Shown here: one piece after another, positions 59,584-64,000 of the stretch
Layout: the number at the start of each line of letters is the position of its first letter
Numbering within the stretch: the stretch's first letter is position 1
Assembly (NCBI RefSeq): GCF_022201045.2
Contig: NC_068556.1
Location: forward strand, 20,565,501-20,629,500
From: Citrus sinensis
Taxonomy: Eukaryota > Streptophyta > Magnoliopsida > Sapindales > Rutaceae
DNA length: 64,000 nucleotides
Direction: 5' to 3'
The notes under the pieces: generated by a model
What the model saw: the letters and a program-made list of their open reading frames with translations, nothing else
The model's database searches: none
What the model was told of the DNA's origin: nothing
Position numbers and translations under genes: made by a program

Positions 59584-59639
59584 GGAGCTGGCTAAATTAA
59601 CGGATTCTGTAACTCACAGATCCAGCTTTAGCCAACTCC
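59584..59639. repeat. 56-bp near-palindrome related to the one at 16.1 kb
   Basis: GGAGCTGGCTAAATT at the left and AGCTTTAGCCAACTCC at the right form the arms, with GGATTCTGTAAC in the middle. The same words in the same order occur at 16122-16175, so the two are copies of one small foldback family. Confidence 0.65.
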
Positions 59640-61694
59640 CAATCTCCCATACACACACACGCCCATTTGCTGGCTTTTCTCTCTCCTCAGGAAATGTGTG
59701 CTCTTCTCATTGCGTGTGTATATAATTTAAACGTCGACAACTTTCAAGACAGATAAGATCATCTAATAAAATAATGAATGTCTGTTAAAGCATTTTTAAT
59801 ATTAAATATTCGTAAAAATGACGTGGCAGACTCATACCTCAGTAGTCCAAACAATTAGCCGACTATTTTTTAACTAACGCACACGTGGTTTTTTTTTTTT
59901 GAAAAAAAAAGGTATACGTGACCATCTTGCATATCGTTTGAGTGACAGAAAAATTATATGGTAACGTCAGTAATTACTTAAACATATATCACATCAGTTA
60001 GATTATGAATATAAAATTGATATCACAACCCTCTATATGGATAATAATACATATTACTGTTAAATGAAACTTCCCACAAATTAGGACGTTTACAAGCGTG
60101 AGGTCTTCATAGTGGATAGAGATGATGAATTGGACATGAAATTGTCACAAGATGGGGTAAAAAAAAAAAAATATTCCTGCAGACCGTGTCAAAGATGATT
60201 TAGAATCTGGAATCAAAAGTCATTTGCCCCTTGCCCTGAGTAACCTCATTCCATATCAGTTAAGGCAACGCAAGTCAAGGAATTTTTATTATCACAAGCT
60301 AAAATATTCCCAAAGTTTCTTTCTCAGAAACATGCATTCTTAAGTAAATTTCTCATCGTAGCAAAGAATCTATAGGATTTTGCTTATGCATTTCCGGATT
60401 ATTTTACATTTTATTTTTTTTCCCCCTAACTAAAAATCTTTGAGCGCTTTATTCTTCCGAATTAAAAAGCACAGAATCTGATTCAAATGCTTTTCAAAAA
60501 GTATATGTGTGTGTGGACATATTAATCCAGGATCCGATGCCAAAACCATTTTCCCCGAACTGCATGAAAAAGTCGATTAACAACCGCTCACCATAACGCA
60601 ATAAATAAATGTATTGCAAGTAATTACGTCCGAAAGAGATATTTGGTTAATTGTATTTGGCAACATTTTCTTAATCTTACATTCCATCTATGAACTTGGA
60701 GAATGAAATTAAGTTTTGTTTATTCAATATAACAACTCCAAACGGCTCACTGACTTTGACTTTGCTGGGGAAATTCACATTCCACTTCGTGAAACTACGT
60801 TGCAAAAATAACAGCATGAAGATGGAAGTTTTTCGGCGAATTAGATGATGCACGTTCAACGAAAATGATAAGGATTAAGGACAGTATGGGCCGAGTAAAC
60901 CTGTCGAGAAATGGCAAATTTTTTAAAGTTTTTAATGCATGCAATTACAATTGGTTGTTCAACTAATTACCCTTTATTCCATCCACTTTGTCAGTGGATT
61001 CGGAATGTAAGTTCGCTTGGCATTTTCTTTGTACCAAATGTGACGTTAGTTTGGTCATTTATTTGGAAATCCACCATCGATACGTTTCCTTTTTCATTCA
61101 ATGGATGAATAAATACTGCATTAATTTTTCTACTGGTATGTCAACTTTCCCGATACCAAATTAAAGTACCGTTCATCTCCATGATAAGTTTTTATAAATT
61201 ATAAAATTACTAATTATTATGTTTCATCATTCAATCAATGCATGTTATGTCACTTAAAATAAAAGTAAGTTTAAATATAAATTAAATCAACAAGAGTAAT
61301 ACCATAGCACCCAACTACTATAAATGTTCCAATTAAGCAAAGGTTTCATTTCATCCAACAAAGAAAATAGAACTAGTACGTACACAGAAACAGAAATCGG
61401 ATATTATGTTGTCTTACAGACACTGAAATTGAGATCGAGTGTATAATTATTAAGTCATATAGAGCTGCTTTCACTTTTTATACATTACCAAGATTAAGAT
61501 CGAAGACTGATATTATTTTCGGTTATTATTTTTTAATATTTCTTCAAACAAAGTTTATTGAATTTGAAAAAATATTAAAACCTACCTTAAGTTCGTTAAG
61601 TTCAGGAATATCATCATAATTCTCGATCTAAATTTACCAAATAAGTTTTAAAGGGATCTCAATTTTTTTTTTTTTTTGGTTATAATCGAATAAG

Positions 61695-61698
<4 letters not shown>
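59640..61698. other. Intergenic DNA without recognised genes
   Basis: Short homopolymer runs (T and A near 59890, A near 60160) and ordinary AT-rich sequence. The small open frames near 60.7-61.1 kb have no protein character. Confidence 0.3.

Positions 61699-61756
<58 letters not shown>
61699..61756. repeat. Perfect (TA)29 microsatellite
   Basis: An uninterrupted dinucleotide run of about 58 bp, preceded by a run of about 16 T. It lies about 730 bp upstream of the Ca2+-ATPase gene. Confidence 0.95.
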
Positions 61757-61759
<3 letters not shown>

Positions 61760-62484
61760 TTTTTTTATTTTGGGCTATTTTTAATTTAAAATGTATTGCA
61801 TTAAATTGTTTCGTAAGCACTAACTAGTATGGTTTAAAAACTAAGTTAATTTGATCATACTTATAAGATGAATAACTTAGAGTATATTTAGTATTTTTAT
61901 CAAAATTATTATTTAAAAATCATATTTAATATATACTATTAATTTATATTCTATAGTTATAATTTTTTTCATAACAACTGTCACTTAAAAATTATGACAC
62001 TTGGTTTGTAAAAAAATAAAAAATTAAAAAAAAATTAAAAAAATGTTGTCTAGCTTTGGCGGGTGCACCTTTTGTCCCAGACTATCAACATCACATGTCA
62101 TGTTAACTTGAGCGGCAAGAAATGTGGGACCCACAGCCTCAATCCTTCACAACGAAAGACTTCAATACGCGGCAAAAATTTATTTAGTCAATAAACAGGT
62201 CGTATGACAGGCATATAGTGATAAAATTGAGCAAATCATGCAGCATTTAAATGAGTTTTTTTCCACCGAATCCCCCACGGACCGACTGGCACCCTGGTAC
62301 CTATAATAAATAAGATTCAATTGAAGCATTTCACATCCCACCCAGCATTCTGTAATTTGCTCGTCCATTGCTAAGTATTCTCAAATTCCTAGCATCGTCC
62401 AAGTACAGACTAAATCTTTTACGAGTCATATTTTTGTTTCTTCCCTTTCATATTTTCATTTTGGCTCCTATCAATCACACTAAT
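61757..62484. other. Upstream region of the Ca2+-ATPase gene
   Basis: AT-rich to about 62050, then more mixed sequence, which is probably the promoter and leader. No clear TATA or further repeat could be assigned. Confidence 0.3.
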
Positions 62485-64000
62485 ATGTCTATGTCCACCA
62501 TTTTCCATGCAAACAACGTTTGCATGGAGTCTTTGCTTAATTTTCCTGCCACCCTTAACGTGCCCGCCAAAAAATGGCACTCAGCTTTTGCTAAAATCTA
62601 TTGCTCCAGAACACTATTCTCGCTCGCCAAAATTGCTAAAGCCAAGAAGGGTACTAACAAGGTTTCCCGCTCTCCATCTTACACCGTTGTAAATCTTCAA
62701 CAAGATGACGATTCGTTCAAGATTGATCAAACGAGTCTTGCGGAGCTTGTGAAGATGAAAGATCTCGACCAACTTCACAAGTTTGGCGGGATTCGCGGCG
62801 TAGCCTCCGCTCTCGAAACAGACTTCGATGGTGGAATCTGTGGCAGTGATCAAGATAATGCTCGGAGACATGAAGCATTTGGTTCAAACACGTACAAGAA
62901 ACCTCCATCTAAGAGCTTGTTCTACTTTGTTGTGGACGCTTTTAAGGATCTGACCATTTTGATTCTTTTAGGCTGTGCTGTGCTTTCTCTTGCTTTCGGC
63001 ATTAAAGAGGATGGCTTGAAAGAGGGGTGGTATGACGGTGGAAGCATATTTGTTGCCGTCTTCTTGGTCATTGCCGTTTCAGCTGGAAGCAACTTTAGAC
63101 AGAATAGACAGTTTGACAAGTTATCTAAAGTCAGCAACAATATACAAATTGATGTCATCAGAAATGGTCGGCGCCAACAGATATCTATCTTTGAAATAGT
63201 TGTTGGAGATGTCATATGTTTAAAGATTGGAGATCAAGTACCAGCTGATGGATTGTTCTTAGATGGCCATTCGTTACAAGTAGACGAATCAAGCATGACA
63301 GGAGAGAGTGATCATCTGGAGGTTAACAGCAGCCAAAATCCGTTCTTGTTCTCTGGCACAAAGGTGGCTGATGGTTATGCTCGTATGCTTGCCACGTCTG
63401 TTGGCATGAACACGACCTGGGGCCAAATGATGAGCCAAATAAGCCGCGACAACAGTGAGCAGACGCCTTTACAAACCCGGCTCAACAAGCTAACTTCATC
63501 AATAGGTAAGGTTGGATTGGCAGTTGCTTTCTTGGTCCTTGTAGTCTTGCTGGTTCGCTACTTCACAGGGAAGACAACAGATGAGAACGGAAACCAGGAG
63601 TATAATGGAAGCAAGACAAAGGTTGATGATATAGTGAACGCTGTTGTGGGAATTGTAGCTGATGCAGTTACTATTATCGTGGTTGCGATACCAGAAGGTC
63701 TCCCTTTGGCTGTTACGCTTACTCTTGCTTATTCCATGAAGAGAATGATGGCTGATCAAGCTATGGTGAGGAAGCTCTCTGCCTGTGAAACAATGGGTTC
63801 TGCGACCACCATTTGTACTGATAAAACAGGCACACTCACTGAAAATCGGATGAAGGTGACAAAGTTTTGGCTCGGCAAAGAACCTGTAAAAGAAGGTGAT
63901 GCTTCATCAGTTTCTCCAAATATTATTAAATTGATCCGACAAGGAGTTGCTCTTAATACGACCGGCAGCGTATACAGGGAAACTTCAGTATCTGATGTTG
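62485..64000 (+). CDS. ACA12/ACA13: Autoinhibited plasma-membrane-type Ca2+-ATPase (ACA12/ACA13), partial
   Basis: A P-type pump (IIB) that exports Ca2+ from the cytosol at the cost of ATP. It is open without introns from ATG 62485 to the window edge, 505 codons, about half of the usual roughly 1000. The intron-free form is typical of the ACA12/13 group. The N-terminal region (residues about 1-105) is where calmodulin-binding autoinhibition resides in this family. Then follow the first membrane pair (about 150-215), the actuator motif TGES at 272-275, membrane segments 3-4 with PEGL at 403-406, and the phosphorylation site DKTGT with Asp446. All visible catalytic residues are intact. The next in-frame ATG (residue 3) is an alternative start. 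Confidence 0.95.
   Translation, partial: MSMSTIFHANNVCMESLLNFPATLNVPAKKWHSAFAKIYCSRTLFSLAKIAKAKKGTNKVSRSPSYTVVNLQQDDDSFKIDQTSLAELVKMKDLDQLHKFGGIRGVASALETDFDGGICGSDQDNARRHEAFGSNTYKKPPSKSLFYFVVDAFKDLTILILLGCAVLSLAFGIKEDGLKEGWYDGGSIFVAVFLVIAVSAGSNFRQNRQFDKLSKVSNNIQIDVIRNGRRQQISIFEIVVGDVICLKIGDQVPADGLFLDGHSLQVDESSMTGESDHLEVNSSQNPFLFSGTKVADGYARMLATSVGMNTTWGQMMSQISRDNSEQTPLQTRLNKLTSSIGKVGLAVAFLVLVVLLVRYFTGKTTDENGNQEYNGSKTKVDDIVNAVVGIVADAVTIIVVAIPEGLPLAVTLTLAYSMKRMMADQAMVRKLSACETMGSATTICTDKTGTLTENRMKVTKFWLGKEPVKEGDASSVSPNIIKLIRQGVALNTTGSVYRETSVSDV

Overview
This 64 kb window is nuclear DNA from a flowering plant, almost certainly a woody eudicot. The evidence is AT-rich intergenic DNA, GT-AG introns, plastid transit peptides, Ty1-copia, hAT and Mutator-like transposon remains, and proteins that match Arabidopsis families closely. 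By recall the proteins look Citrus-like (Sapindales), but I could not search to confirm this.

Layout. (1) 1-14.6 kb is gene-dense. It holds plastidial pyruvate kinase alpha (minus, 6 exons), the small GTPase ARFC1/ARL5 (plus, 2 exons) and the heterotrimeric G-protein gamma subunit AGG1/AGG2 (minus, 4 exons). A 1.2 kb Mutator-like element with 9-bp target duplications separates the divergent kinase and GTPase genes. (2) 14.6-32 kb is accessory. It has perfect palindromes, a 52-bp direct repeat around a foldback, a proline-rich gene split by a near-complete 5.55 kb Copia retrotransposon, a second intact proline-rich ORF, a GC-rich minisatellite, a LINE relic and several MITEs. (3) 32.5-38.7 kb carries two plastid genes on the plus strand: LESV (starch granule metabolism) and VTE3 (tocopherol and plastoquinone methyltransferase). 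(4) 38.7-50.8 kb is mainly transposon debris. It has a broken minus-strand Copia with an inverted gag fragment inside it, a regular array of about nine 12-bp dyads, an LTR-like block and a hAT element. (5) 50.9-64 kb carries a four-EF-hand calmodulin-like gene (CML8/CML11), an 880-residue acidic low-complexity protein with exon-level internal repeats (minus), and the start of an intronless autoinhibited Ca2+-ATPase (ACA12/ACA13), which runs off the right edge.

How the genes relate. The pyruvate kinase supplies pyruvate and ATP for plastid fatty-acid synthesis, LESV acts on starch granules and VTE3 acts in plastid prenylquinone synthesis. ARFC1, AGG, CML and ACA are signalling or transport genes. 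The most informative large-scale feature is gene order. By remembered locus names, PKP1, ARFC1, AGG2, CML11 and ACA13 are neighbours at At3g22910-22960, while ACA12, VTE3 and AGG1 are neighbours at At3g63380-63420. This window contains the union of the two sets, as expected of an unduplicated ancestral segment.

Exon limits were read by eye from splice signals and checked by reading frame. Transposon borders rest on visible terminal repeats and target duplications where stated, and are approximate elsewhere.
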